64,000 nt of DNA, taken from the NCBI RefSeq assembly GCF_025144995.1, contig NZ_CP102250.1, positions 2,170,001 to 2,234,000 on the forward strand, in the 5' to 3' direction. The notes beneath the pieces were generated by a model, which saw nothing but the letters and a program-made list of their open reading frames with translations, was not told the DNA's origin and did not search any database. The stretch is from Alistipes indistinctus YIT 12060 (GTDB lineage: Bacteria > Bacteroidota > Bacteroidia > Bacteroidales > Rikenellaceae). Of this stretch, positions 1-7,554 are shown piece after piece (the stretch's first letter is position 1; each line of letters begins with the position of its first letter). A program made the translations under genes and the position numbers.

Positions 1-872
1 CGGCGTGTGAGCCGTTGGTAGTTGCTCAGCGTGGCCGTGAGGTCGATGCGGGAGATGTCGTGGGACGGAGTGCCGGCGGGGGGGCGGTTTCCGGGGGATG
101 GCGTCCGGTCGGAATTTTTGGGGTCGGGCTGCGGGCCGGTACCGAGCCATTCGGTCGTCCAGACCGCGCCGATCACGGCGGCCCCGTCGAATGCCGCGGC
201 CCGGGCGACGGAGATATTATCCGGGGTGATGCCGCCCAGTGCGATGATCCGGCTCCCGGAGCCGGAAACGGGTAACTCTGCCGGAATGGCGGCGGGGATT
301 GGCTTCGCGGTTTCGTCCGTCCGGCGCCGTAGCCTCCGGCACGCGTCGGCGGGGTCGATTCCGGCGAGGTAACCGGGCTTCGACACCGAATCGAACAGCG
401 GGCTGAGCGTTACGTAATCGCACAGCGGAGCGAGCCGTGCGGCCTCTTCCCACGAGTGGGCCGGGGCGCTCAGGCGCGGCGTATACGTGTCGTTCCCCTG
501 CTGGGTCTGTTGGGTTTGTGTTTTTTGAACGTCCGGTGCGGATGCTCCCTGCGCTGTCGCGTGCCGTTTGTCCGGATGCTGCCGCAGCCACTCGCGCAGG
601 GCCCCTTCGCGCAGGTGGATGCCGCCGAGGCCGTAACGCCGGGCGAGGGCGGCATCGTGGTGCAGCGTCAGGCGCGTCATGTCGGCGCCCGCATCGCGCA
701 GTTGGCGCAGCAGCGCTTCAACTTGTGCGGCCGGGGCGTCGGGTTTGCGGATATGGATGACGGGTGCGCCCGCGTCGAGCAGCGCGCAAAGGGCCTCGGC
801 CTCGCCGTCGTAACAGCGCGGCAGCGTGATCGCAACGGGCTTGCCCAAGGGAAAGTGTAAGGGGGTGTCCAT
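1..872 (-). CDS. thiE: Thiamine phosphate synthase-like (ThiE/TenI family), 3' end beyond window
   Basis: TIM-barrel protein of the ThiE/TenI superfamily, which joins HMP-pyrophosphate and thiazole phosphate to make thiamine phosphate in the cytoplasm. About 290 codons are visible and the frame stays open to the left edge. Family landmarks are a phosphate/substrate strand around IRKPDA (41-46), HHD (71-73), GGIHLRE (83-89), DYVTLSPLF (152-160) and the glycine-rich IIALGGI (209-215). The ATG lies 4 nt after the thiS stop, so the two are almost certainly co-transcribed and coupled, under the TPP riboswitch upstream of thiS. Odd: residues about 102-130 are a Gln/Thr/Ala-rich low-complexity insert in a loop, and a Pro/Gly-rich stretch follows residue 245. 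A TenI-type regulator or salvage paralog cannot be excluded from sequence alone. Confidence 0.82.
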   Translation of the reverse strand, partial: MDTPLHFPLGKPVAITLPRCYDGEAEALCALLDAGAPVIHIRKPDAPAAQVEALLRQLRDAGADMTRLTLHHDAALARRYGLGGIHLREGALREWLRQHPDKRHATAQGASAPDVQKTQTQQTQQGNDTYTPRLSAPAHSWEEAARLAPLCDYVTLSPLFDSVSKPGYLAGIDPADACRRLRRRTDETAKPIPAAIPAELPVSGSGSRIIALGGITPDNISVARAAAFDGAAVIGAVWTTEWLGTGPQPDPKNSDRTPSPGNRPPAGTPSHDISRIDLTATLSNYQRLTR

Positions 873-876
873 CGCG

Positions 877-1074
877 CTATCCTCCTTGTGTGGCGCGGAT
901 TACCGTGACCGACGCACCGTCGTGCAGCGGCGCTGCATTCCACTCCGTGCGGCGGACCACCTTTCCGTCTACGGCGACGGCGGTGCCGGGCGTGGCTATG
1001 CCCTGCTCTTCGAGCAGTTCGGCGAGGGTGGCGGCCTGTGTGTGGGTCGGGGTGCCGTTGAACATGATTTCCAT
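877..1074 (-). CDS. thiS: Sulfur carrier protein ThiS
   Basis: Small ubiquitin-fold sulfur carrier of 65 residues, the usual ThiS size. It starts MEIMFNG and ends in the diagnostic Gly-Gly tail that is adenylated by ThiF and converted to a thiocarboxylate, the sulfur donor for the thiazole ring. The middle has the family pattern of a leucine-rich helix (TLAELLEEQGI) followed by AVAVDGKVV and a late DGASVTVIRATQGG. It is the first gene of the leftward thiamine operon and lies about 50 nt downstream of the TPP riboswitch, so it should be repressed by thiamine pyrophosphate. Confidence 0.95.
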   Translation of the reverse strand: MEIMFNGTPTHTQAATLAELLEEQGIATPGTAVAVDGKVVRRTEWNAAPLHDGASVTVIRATQGG

Positions 1075-1125
1075 AACGTTCTGCGTTTTGGGAAAGCGAC
1101 GGCGGCGGGTGCGAGATGGTGCGGA

Positions 1126-1213
1126 AAAACTCCCTCCGACGGTACGAGCCGTATCAGGTGCTGGGGTCTGATCTCAGCCGCTTGCCTCCTTCGCCTGCCG
1201 CGCGGGGAGTTTC
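1126..1213 (-). promoter_or_regulatory. TPP (THI-box) riboswitch
   Basis: Read on the minus strand the segment carries the hallmark thi-box blocks in order: CTGAGA, then ACCC, then CACCTGATACGGCT, a TACCG closing strand and GGAGGGAGT. The outer P1 helix is AAACTCCC at the 5' end (about 1203-1210) pairing with GGGAGTTT at the 3' end (about 1127-1134). These are the conserved pyrimidine- and pyrophosphate-sensing helices of the TPP aptamer. It sits directly upstream of thiS and thiE, the expected position. No separate terminator hairpin with a U-run is visible before thiS, so control may act on translation initiation; that part is inference. Confidence 0.92.
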
Positions 1214-1608
1214 CTGCCCGGCTTTTCCGTCCTTTCGGCGGACGGTCCGGAGCGCGGGGTCATCTTCCCAGCGGCGGGGCGGCCTGCGGCACCCCCGTCT
1301 TCCTTCCTGTGTTGAAATTGCAAAGTAATAAAAAAATATCGGAAGTTGTCCGTTTTGGGGCCGGAAGTTTGCGTACGGGTTACTGTGGGCGCAATTTTCT
1401 CACACTATTTTAGTATATTTGTATAATATTTAAAATGCGGTCCGGCAATCTTTGCGTGCGAGCCCGCGCCATTGCACGCGCCTTCACTGTTTGCCGCGGG
1501 GCCGCCCCGGGTGTGACCCGGCCGTTTGGGGCCGGGTGCGTTCCGGCGGCAAGGAGGGGGGAAGCCGCGGGAGAGACGAAATCCGGACAAGCGATAAAAC
1601 GGGAAACG
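1214..1608. other. Intergenic region between thi leader and apbE
   Basis: Divergent spacer. The left part would hold the promoter of the thi operon; on the minus strand TATTACTTTG (about 1323-1332) is a rough match to the phylum -7 box but lacks exact spacing. The right part holds the apbE promoter box at 1414-1421 and a GC-rich leader of about 190 nt. An open frame upstream of the apbE signal peptide (from 1435) is Arg/Ala-rich and does not look coding. Confidence 0.6.
1414..1421 (+). promoter_or_regulatory. Promoter -7 box upstream of apbE
   Basis: TATATTTG, an exact match to the Bacteroidetes TAnnTTTG element, in an AT-rich patch of an otherwise GC-rich spacer. A clean TTTG box about 20 nt upstream is not seen. 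It lies about 190 nt before the apbE start. Confidence 0.55.
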
Positions 1609-2625
1609 ATGGGAAAAGCGAAAAAACATGCAGGACTGGCCGTACTGCTGGCCGTACTGCTGGCCGGCTGCCAGTCCGGGCCGCAGCGGCGTCCGCAGAC
1701 GGTGATCGACGGTTTTGCGCAGGGAGGAACCTACCACATCGTGCTGGTGGGGGACAGTACCTCGGGAGGCCTCAAAGGACAGCTCGACTCGCTGCTGTGG
1801 CGGGTGGACAATTCGATGTCGCTCTACAATCCGACCTCGCGCCTGAGCCGTATCAACCGCGGCGAAACCGATACGCTCGACCGCTTTATCGCCAACTGCA
1901 TCCGGACGGCCGACACGATCAGCCGCGAGAGCGGCGGCCGTTACGACATCACGATCAAGCCCCTGACGGCCGCCTACGGCTTTACCGGCGACCGTCCCGT
2001 GCAACAGCCCAACGTCGATTCGTTGTTGCAGTTCATCGGGTATGATAAAATCCGCATCGACGGCTGCCGGCTGGTGAAAAAGCACCCTTCGGTGCAGATC
2101 GACCTCAATTCCATCGCGCAGGGCGCGACGGCCGACTACGTCGCCCGCTGGCTCGATTCGCTGGGGTGGAAGGATTACCTGGTCGAGGTGGGCGGCGAGA
2201 TCTTCGCGCGCGGGCACAACGCGAAGGGCGGCCTGTGGCGCGTGGGTATCGACAAACCCATCGAAGGCAACGTGATTCCCGGCGCGCAGCTCCAAGTGCG
2301 CATCGGCATCAGCAACCGCGGGCTGGCCACTTCGGGCAATTACCGCAAATTTTACACCGACAGCCTGGGCCGCAAGATCGTCCATACGTTCGATGCGCGT
2401 ACCGGGGCGCCGGTAATCAGCAACCTGCTCTCGGCCACGGTCGTCGCGCGCACCGCGGCACAGGCCGACGCCTACGGCACGCTCTGTATGGTGATGGGCC
2501 TGAACGAAAGCATCCGTTTCCTCGAAAGCCGTCCCGACCTGGAGGCCTACCTCGTCTGGTCGGACGACCGGGGCAATTACCGTACTTACATGACTCCGGG
2601 CATGGAGTCGCTGGTGCTTCAATAA
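1609..2625 (+). CDS. apbE: FAD:protein FMN transferase (ApbE), lipoprotein
   Basis: Covalently attaches FMN to threonines of target flavoproteins such as NqrB/C or RnfG/D at the periplasmic face. The ATG at 1609 is chosen because it begins a lipoprotein signal peptide with lipobox LLAGC (Cys21); the same frame is open 58 codons further upstream but that part is Arg-rich and unlike the family. Landmarks of the 338-residue protein are the N-terminal GGTYHI (39-44), the VGGEIFARG strand (194-202), ATSGNY (240-245), HTFDARTG (259-266, variant of the usual HIIDPRTG) and AQADAYGT (284-291), whose Asp is the expected metal ligand. It stands alone, followed 84 nt later by the lipid-kinase-like gene. 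Confidence 0.93.
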   Translation: MGKAKKHAGLAVLLAVLLAGCQSGPQRRPQTVIDGFAQGGTYHIVLVGDSTSGGLKGQLDSLLWRVDNSMSLYNPTSRLSRINRGETDTLDRFIANCIRTADTISRESGGRYDITIKPLTAAYGFTGDRPVQQPNVDSLLQFIGYDKIRIDGCRLVKKHPSVQIDLNSIAQGATADYVARWLDSLGWKDYLVEVGGEIFARGHNAKGGLWRVGIDKPIEGNVIPGAQLQVRIGISNRGLATSGNYRKFYTDSLGRKIVHTFDARTGAPVISNLLSATVVARTAAQADAYGTLCMVMGLNESIRFLESRPDLEAYLVWSDDRGNYRTYMTPGMESLVLQ

Positions 2626-2709
2626 AAATTCCGGTCCGGCGGATGCGTATCCGCGGCCAACGGCCGCAGACGGGACGCCCCGGGCCATCACGCGAACAGA
2701 AAAGCTATT

Positions 2710-3636
2710 ATGCAACCGGTTTGTTTTCTCTATAATCCTACGGCGGGCGAGACCGTCATTACCGAGTGGCTCGACACGATCATTTCGATCTACCAGCGGC
2801 GCGGCTGCACCATCGTACCCTACCGGCTCGGGTTCCGCGCCGGCGAGCCGGAACTCATCGCCGACCTGCTCGGACACGGTTACCGCCATGTGCTGGTCGC
2901 CGGCGGCGACGGCACCGTGAATTACGTGGTGGGGATCATGAAACACCACGGCATCGACCTGCCGGTGGCGGTGCTGCCGACCGGTACGGCTAACGATTTC
3001 GCCGGCATGCTCGGCGTGCCGGGCGACATTTCGCGCGCGTGCCGCGCGATCCTCGACGGCGAGGAGCAGCGTGTCGACCTGGGTGTCGCGGGTGGCGAGC
3101 GGTTCGTCAACGTCTTCAGTTGCGGCCTTTTCACCGATGTGTCGCAAAAGACGCCCACCGTGCTGAAGAACAATTTCGGCAAACTGGCTTACTATTTCGG
3201 CGGCCTGGGAGAGTTGCCGAACTTCCGCAAGATGCACATTACGATCCGTTCCGAAGAGGTCGATTACGACGGGACGTCGCTGATATTCTTCGTGTTCAAC
3301 GGCCGGACGGCGGGCAAGATGCGCTTCGCGTACAGCGCCGAGATCGACGACGGGCTGCTCGACGTGATCGTCGTCAAGGGCGACGGCCCGATCGGGACGC
3401 TCCGCGCACTGTTCCATTTTATCCGGCAGAATGCGGGATTGCGCCGCCTTGATCCGGGCGATTATCCGGAGGGGGTGCTACACTTCAAGAGCCGCGATTT
3501 CGTCGTCGATTCGCCGATGCGCCGCAACGAAGTGACGGACATCGACGGACAACCCGGCCCGCGTTTCCCGGTGCGCATCACCTGCGAGGCCGGCGCGCTG
3601 CGCGTGATCCGCCCGGCCCACCACCGTAAAGATTAG
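2710..3636 (+). CDS. Diacylglycerol kinase-family (YegS/LCB5-like) lipid kinase
   Basis: A 308-residue protein of the diacylglycerol/sphingosine kinase catalytic fold. The nucleotide-binding GGDGTVN loop is at residues 65-71 and the second conserved loop PTGTANDFA at 90-98, both positioned as in YegS. The C-terminal half (DLGVAGGERFVNVFSCGLFTDV and a late DGLLDVIVV) matches the lipid-kinase beta-sandwich. The substrate cannot be read from sequence; phosphatidylglycerol, diacylglycerol and sphingoid lipids are all possible, and sphingolipid-making Bacteroidetes carry such kinases. Same direction as apbE; possibly co-transcribed. Confidence 0.88.
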   Translation: MQPVCFLYNPTAGETVITEWLDTIISIYQRRGCTIVPYRLGFRAGEPELIADLLGHGYRHVLVAGGDGTVNYVVGIMKHHGIDLPVAVLPTGTANDFAGMLGVPGDISRACRAILDGEEQRVDLGVAGGERFVNVFSCGLFTDVSQKTPTVLKNNFGKLAYYFGGLGELPNFRKMHITIRSEEVDYDGTSLIFFVFNGRTAGKMRFAYSAEIDDGLLDVIVVKGDGPIGTLRALFHFIRQNAGLRRLDPGDYPEGVLHFKSRDFVVDSPMRRNEVTDIDGQPGPRFPVRITCEAGALRVIRPAHHRKD

Positions 3637-3696
3637 CGGGAGGTTCTCGCAATCCTTTGTAAATCGTGTGCTTGTTCGTGCGCCGGTCCGTCCGGG

Positions 3697-4698
3697 TTAC
3701 AGCGAAACCGGGAAGAGGTTGTAGGCGATCATACTGACCAGCAGCAGCAGGTAGGCGATGCCCAGCCAGGTGCTTTCGCGGCGGTTGAAGCAGGTGGGGA
3801 TAATCACTGCGAGCGGGACGGCCAGCAGCATCAGCTCTCCGACCGACCGGCCCGGCGGGATCAGCGGCAGCGCTGAGAAGAACAGTATCCAGATAAAATA
3901 GAGGTAGGATTTGTACGGGCGCGTGCGCATCGAGTGTGCCTGGCGGACGAAGATCACGAGCGACCAGACGGTGAGCACGGCGATCATCGCCCAGAGCAGC
4001 AACAGCAGCGGATTGAGCCAGTGCACGAGGAACGCCGGGGCGTACCACGTATCGCAGAGCGCCTCCCACAGCCGTACCGGAACTTCCGTCAGCGGCCGTC
4101 CCAGCGCCCACCAGACGTACGAGCAGATGGCCGTGGGCAGGACGAGGCCGGCCAGCGCGACGATCCATTCGCGCCACCGCTTGCGGAAAAGCACCAGCGC
4201 CACCGGAAGCAGCGGAATGTAGACCGCGGCGGGGGCGTACGTCAGCAGTGCGATGCCCAGCAGCAGCGACGCATTGAAGATGTGCGTGTAGACCACCTCG
4301 CGGCGGAACGAGCCGATCGTGCGGTCGAACGAACCGATCATCAGCAGCGTTGCGGCGAAAAGGTCGAGTGCCGCCGGGTCGTACCAGCTTCCGCATCCGA
4401 CGATGAGGAAGATGATTGCGGGCATATAGGTGCGTTCGAGCAGGATCATGTTGCGCGCGATGAGCCGTGTGATCCAGATTCCCCCGATGAACAGCATCCC
4501 GAGCGCGGCCAGGTTGCGCAACGGGCCGGGCAGCGCTTCGCCCCAGCCGCGGAGCAGGCCGCCCAGCGGCATCCTGAGGGCCGTACCGGGCAGCGCCTCT
4601 ATCGGCGCGGCGGCGTAGCGGTGCCACAGCACCAGGCACAGTGCCGCGAAAAGCAGCAGCGTGGAAGCGAGGTTCTGGCGCGTGATGTCGACTTTCAT
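3697..4698 (-). CDS. Multi-pass membrane protein (DUF6427-like)
   Basis: About 333 residues with some ten predicted membrane segments spread over the whole length, for example the hydrophobic runs near residues 10-30, 60-85, 130-165, 175-195, 215-245 and 290-325. No enzymatic motif is visible. Small phylum-specific membrane proteins of this kind are commonly encoded next to purD in Bacteroidetes (DUF6427 family), which fits this location directly downstream of purD on the same strand. Start set at ATG 4698 (MKVDIT); an in-frame ATG five codons upstream (4713) is an alternative. Function unknown. Confidence 0.6.
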   Translation of the reverse strand: MKVDITRQNLASTLLLFAALCLVLWHRYAAAPIEALPGTALRMPLGGLLRGWGEALPGPLRNLAALGMLFIGGIWITRLIARNMILLERTYMPAIIFLIVGCGSWYDPAALDLFAATLLMIGSFDRTIGSFRREVVYTHIFNASLLLGIALLTYAPAAVYIPLLPVALVLFRKRWREWIVALAGLVLPTAICSYVWWALGRPLTEVPVRLWEALCDTWYAPAFLVHWLNPLLLLLWAMIAVLTVWSLVIFVRQAHSMRTRPYKSYLYFIWILFFSALPLIPPGRSVGELMLLAVPLAVIIPTCFNRRESTWLGIAYLLLLVSMIAYNLFPVSL

Positions 4699-4779
4699 AA
4701 CTATCGTAAGCAAAGCCCGGGCACCCGCTCGTACAGAGCGGACGTCCGGGCGGCATGTATCCGGGTGAGGCGGTCGCGC

Positions 4780-6081
4780 CTATTTCAGCAGTCCGATCAG
4801 GTCCTGCCCGATGTCGCGCCGGAAATTCTTGCCTTCGTAGGCGATTCCCCCGATGGTGTCGTAGGAGGCGTGCAGCGCTTCGGCGATCGAGCCGCCCAGC
4901 GAGGTGACCGCCAGTACGCGGCCGCCCGCGGTGTAGGTCTTGTCCCCTTTGGCTGTGGTGCCGGCGTGGAATACGATGCTTTGCGTCGGGGTGTCCAGGC
5001 CGCTGATTTCCATTCCTTTGGCGTAGTCGCCGGGGTAGCCGCCCGAGACGCAGACTACCGTAACGGCCGTCTGCGGGGAGACTTCGAGCACGTAGCGGTC
5101 GAGCCGCCCGTAGGCGATTCCCTCGAACATCGCGATCAGGTCGGAAGTGATCCGGGGCAGTACCACTTCGGTTTCGGGGTCGCCCATGCGGACGTTGTAT
5201 TCGATCACGTACGGGTCGCCCGCGACGTTCATCAGCCCGATGAACAGGAAGCCTTTGTAGGCGATTCCGTCCTGCTGCAACCCTTCGACGGTCGGGCGCA
5301 CGATGCGCTCCTCGACCTTCTTCATGAACGCCTCGTCCGCGAACGGAACCGGGGAGACGGCGCCCATGCCGCCGGTGTTCGGGCCGGTGTCGCCCTCGCC
5401 GATGCGCTTGTAGTCTTTTGCGACCGGGAGTATCTTGTAGTTCTTGCCGTCGGTGGCGACGAAGACCGAGCATTCGATGCCGCTGAGGAACTCCTCGATC
5501 ACCACCGTGTTGCCGGCCTGTCCGAATTTGCCGGAGAACATCTCGGCGAGCTCGGCTTTGGCCGCCGCAGCGTCGTCGAGGATCACCACGCCTTTGCCTG
5601 CGGCCAGCCCGTCGGCTTTCAGCACGTAGGGAGCCGCGAGCGAGTCGATGAAGGCCTCGGCTTCGGGGAGCTTGCCTTTGGTAAAACTCTGGTACCGGGC
5701 TGTAGGTACGCCGTGGCGTGCCATGAAGGCCTTGGCGAAATCCTTGCTTCCTTCCAGGCGCGCGCCTTCCAGCGACGGGCCGATCACCGGGATGTTGCTG
5801 ATCTGGCTGTCCTCGCAGAAGAAGTCGTAGATGCCGCGCACAAGAGGTTCTTCGGGGCCGACCACCACCAGGTTGATGTTGTTCGAAAGCACGAACTGCT
5901 TGACCGAACCGAAATTATTGGGGTTGATATCGACGTTGGTGCCGCATTGTGCGGTACCTGCGTTACCCGGTGCAATGAACAACTTGGCTACGCTGGGGCT
6001 TTCGGCGATCTTGCGGGCGAAAGCGTGCTCGCGGCCGCCCGAGCCCAGCAGGAGGACATTTAACGAGTTGGAGAATTTCAT
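4780..6081 (-). CDS. purD: Phosphoribosylamine--glycine ligase (GAR synthetase)
   Basis: ATP-grasp enzyme for the second step of purine synthesis, joining phosphoribosylamine and glycine. At 433 residues it is the normal bacterial length. Landmarks are LGSGGREHA near the N-terminus, VVVGPEEPL, the ATP-grasp KADGLAAGKGVV, EEFLSGIECS, the GEGDTGPNTGGMGA loop and the metal-binding EYNVRMGDPETE. It lies just upstream of the DUF6427-like membrane protein on the same strand (81 nt spacing), consistent with one transcript. The upstream 170 nt contain an imperfect -7-like TACCTTTA on the minus strand (6202-6209). Confidence 0.97.
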   Translation of the reverse strand: MKFSNSLNVLLLGSGGREHAFARKIAESPSVAKLFIAPGNAGTAQCGTNVDINPNNFGSVKQFVLSNNINLVVVGPEEPLVRGIYDFFCEDSQISNIPVIGPSLEGARLEGSKDFAKAFMARHGVPTARYQSFTKGKLPEAEAFIDSLAAPYVLKADGLAAGKGVVILDDAAAAKAELAEMFSGKFGQAGNTVVIEEFLSGIECSVFVATDGKNYKILPVAKDYKRIGEGDTGPNTGGMGAVSPVPFADEAFMKKVEERIVRPTVEGLQQDGIAYKGFLFIGLMNVAGDPYVIEYNVRMGDPETEVVLPRITSDLIAMFEGIAYGRLDRYVLEVSPQTAVTVVCVSGGYPGDYAKGMEISGLDTPTQSIVFHAGTTAKGDKTYTAGGRVLAVTSLGGSIAEALHASYDTIGGIAYEGKNFRRDIGQDLIGLLK

Positions 6082-6252
6082 CGGTTTTCTTCTGTCTTAT
6101 TGTAGGTGTGCGTTCCCGTGGAGGGAAACGGCACGGATGGTATTGCGGATTCGGTTGTGGATTCCGTGCCTGCGGCCTGAATACGGGCGGACAAGGATGC
6201 GTAAAGGTATTAAAAATCGGGGGAATAAAAATGTGCTGCCGTGCGAAAATTA

Positions 6253-7290
6253 TCAACTTTCGATGAACGGCCCCAAAATGGCGTCCAGTTTGGCATGTTC
6301 GACCAGGAAGCCGTCGTGTCCGAAATCCGAAACGATCAGTTCCATGCGGCAGTGCGGGATGTGCCGCCAGAGGGCTAGCTGTTCGCCCACGGGCAGGATG
6401 ATGTCCGAAGTGATCCCCACCACCAGCGTGTCGGCCCCGATAGTGCCCAGCGCGCGCTCCACGCCGCCGCGGCCGCGCCCGACGTTGTGCGAGTCGAATG
6501 CCTCGGTGATGCGCCGGTAAGAGTAGGCGTCGAAACGGCGGCTCAGCTTTTCGCCCTGGTGCCGTTGGTAGGAGCAGGCGCGGAATCCCCGCGTCTTGTC
6601 CGGGTCGTCGTGTTCCTGCTGCGTCGCGTTGTAGGCCGACGAGCCGCGGTAGGTCAGCAGACCGATCGCGCGTGCGGCTTCTATGCCCCGGCGCCCGGCG
6701 TCCGGAGAGTCGGTGCCGAACGTGGTGTCGGCCTCGAGGGCCATGCGCTGCGCTTCGTCCGCAGCGATGGTCCACGGCTGGGCGCGGGCCGCCGTGGCGA
6801 TCAGGATCAGCTTCCGGGCGAAACCGGGCCGTTCGAGCGCCATCTCGAGCGCCTGGAAGCCGCCGATCGAACTGCCGATCACAGCGCGGGCGTGCGCGAT
6901 GCCGAGGTGGTCTGCCAACAGCAGGTTTGCCCGCGCCATGTCGCGGACGGTTACCGGCGGGAAGGCGCCGTAATAGGGCTTTCCCGTGGCGGGGTCGGGG
7001 CTCGCGGGTCCCGTGGTGCCGTAGCACGAGCCGACGATGTTCGCGCAGACCGTGAACCAGCGCGCCGGGTCGAGGAACTTGCCCGCTTCGACCGTGTGCG
7101 GCCACCAGTCGGCTACCTCGGAGTTGGCCGTCAGCGCGTGGCAGACCCACAGGGCGTTGTCGCCCGTGAAGGTACCGTAGGTGTGGTAGGCGATCCTCAG
7201 CGGAATCGCCGCGCCGCATTCGAGCCGGAACGGCCCGGCGGGGGTGAAGTACCGCACGTCGGCGGGAAGGGGTATGGTCTGTTCGGGCAT
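6253..7290 (-). CDS. metX: Homoserine O-acetyltransferase
   Basis: Alpha/beta-hydrolase that acetylates homoserine for methionine synthesis in the cytoplasm. With the start at MPEQTIPL (7290) it has 345 residues and shows YHTYGT (35-40), HALTANSE (51-58), the nucleophile elbow GSSIGG with Ser141, Asp296 in TSDIILP and His325 in FGHDGF, i.e. a complete catalytic triad at family spacing. A longer in-frame start at 7407 has GGAGG a few nt before it, but the added 39 residues are Arg/Pro-rich and lack family similarity, so the shorter form is preferred. No SAM riboswitch was recognised upstream. The acyl donor (acetyl versus succinyl) is assigned by family only. Confidence 0.93.
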   Translation of the reverse strand: MPEQTIPLPADVRYFTPAGPFRLECGAAIPLRIAYHTYGTFTGDNALWVCHALTANSEVADWWPHTVEAGKFLDPARWFTVCANIVGSCYGTTGPASPDPATGKPYYGAFPPVTVRDMARANLLLADHLGIAHARAVIGSSIGGFQALEMALERPGFARKLILIATAARAQPWTIAADEAQRMALEADTTFGTDSPDAGRRGIEAARAIGLLTYRGSSAYNATQQEHDDPDKTRGFRACSYQRHQGEKLSRRFDAYSYRRITEAFDSHNVGRGRGGVERALGTIGADTLVVGITSDIILPVGEQLALWRHIPHCRMELIVSDFGHDGFLVEHAKLDAILGPFIES

Positions 7291-7410
7291 TGTTTCCGGG
7301 TCGGTTGTTTCGGGTTGGTCGGATATTGCGTTGTGCGGGCGTGCGGTCGGTTCCCCGGGACGGCTCTCCTTTCGGGACCGGCGGCGGAACGTTTGTCGGA
7401 CCCGCATAAT

Positions 7411-7434
7411 TCCTCCCCTAACCGCAGGGGAGGA
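7411..7434. repeat. Perfect 9-bp palindrome in metX leader
   Basis: TCCTCCCCT, a 6-nt loop, then AGGGGAGGA. There is no U-run on either side. On the minus strand it overlaps a GGAGG motif just before an alternative metX start (7407), so it could mask that site, or it could be a short dispersed palindromic element. Confidence 0.6.
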
Positions 7435-7554
7435 TTCGGGAGGGACGGTCGGAGCCGGAGAGCCGGCGGATGTGCCGGCCTTCGGTTATCGGCGGCGTAT
7501 CATGGTCGGGTCATGGTCGGGCACTTTACCCGGTGCTGAGACGTGTCTCTCCGG

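Noticed and set aside
1405-3417. A 670-codon open frame on the minus strand
   Set aside because: It is antisense to apbE and the lipid-kinase gene, which have clear motifs; the composition (His/Arg/Asp/Val rich) is that of a mirror frame in GC-rich DNA.
3578-5473. A 631-codon minus-strand open frame
   Set aside because: Overlaps purD and the membrane-protein gene in another frame; Arg/Pro/Gly-rich with no motif.
7291-7460. SAM riboswitch before metX
   Set aside because: Expected conserved blocks of SAM-I or SAM-II were not found; only the palindrome is present.
7500-7521. Two tandem copies of TCATGGTCGGG
   Set aside because: An 11-nt duplication with only two copies in a spacer; most likely a chance slippage event with no further signal.
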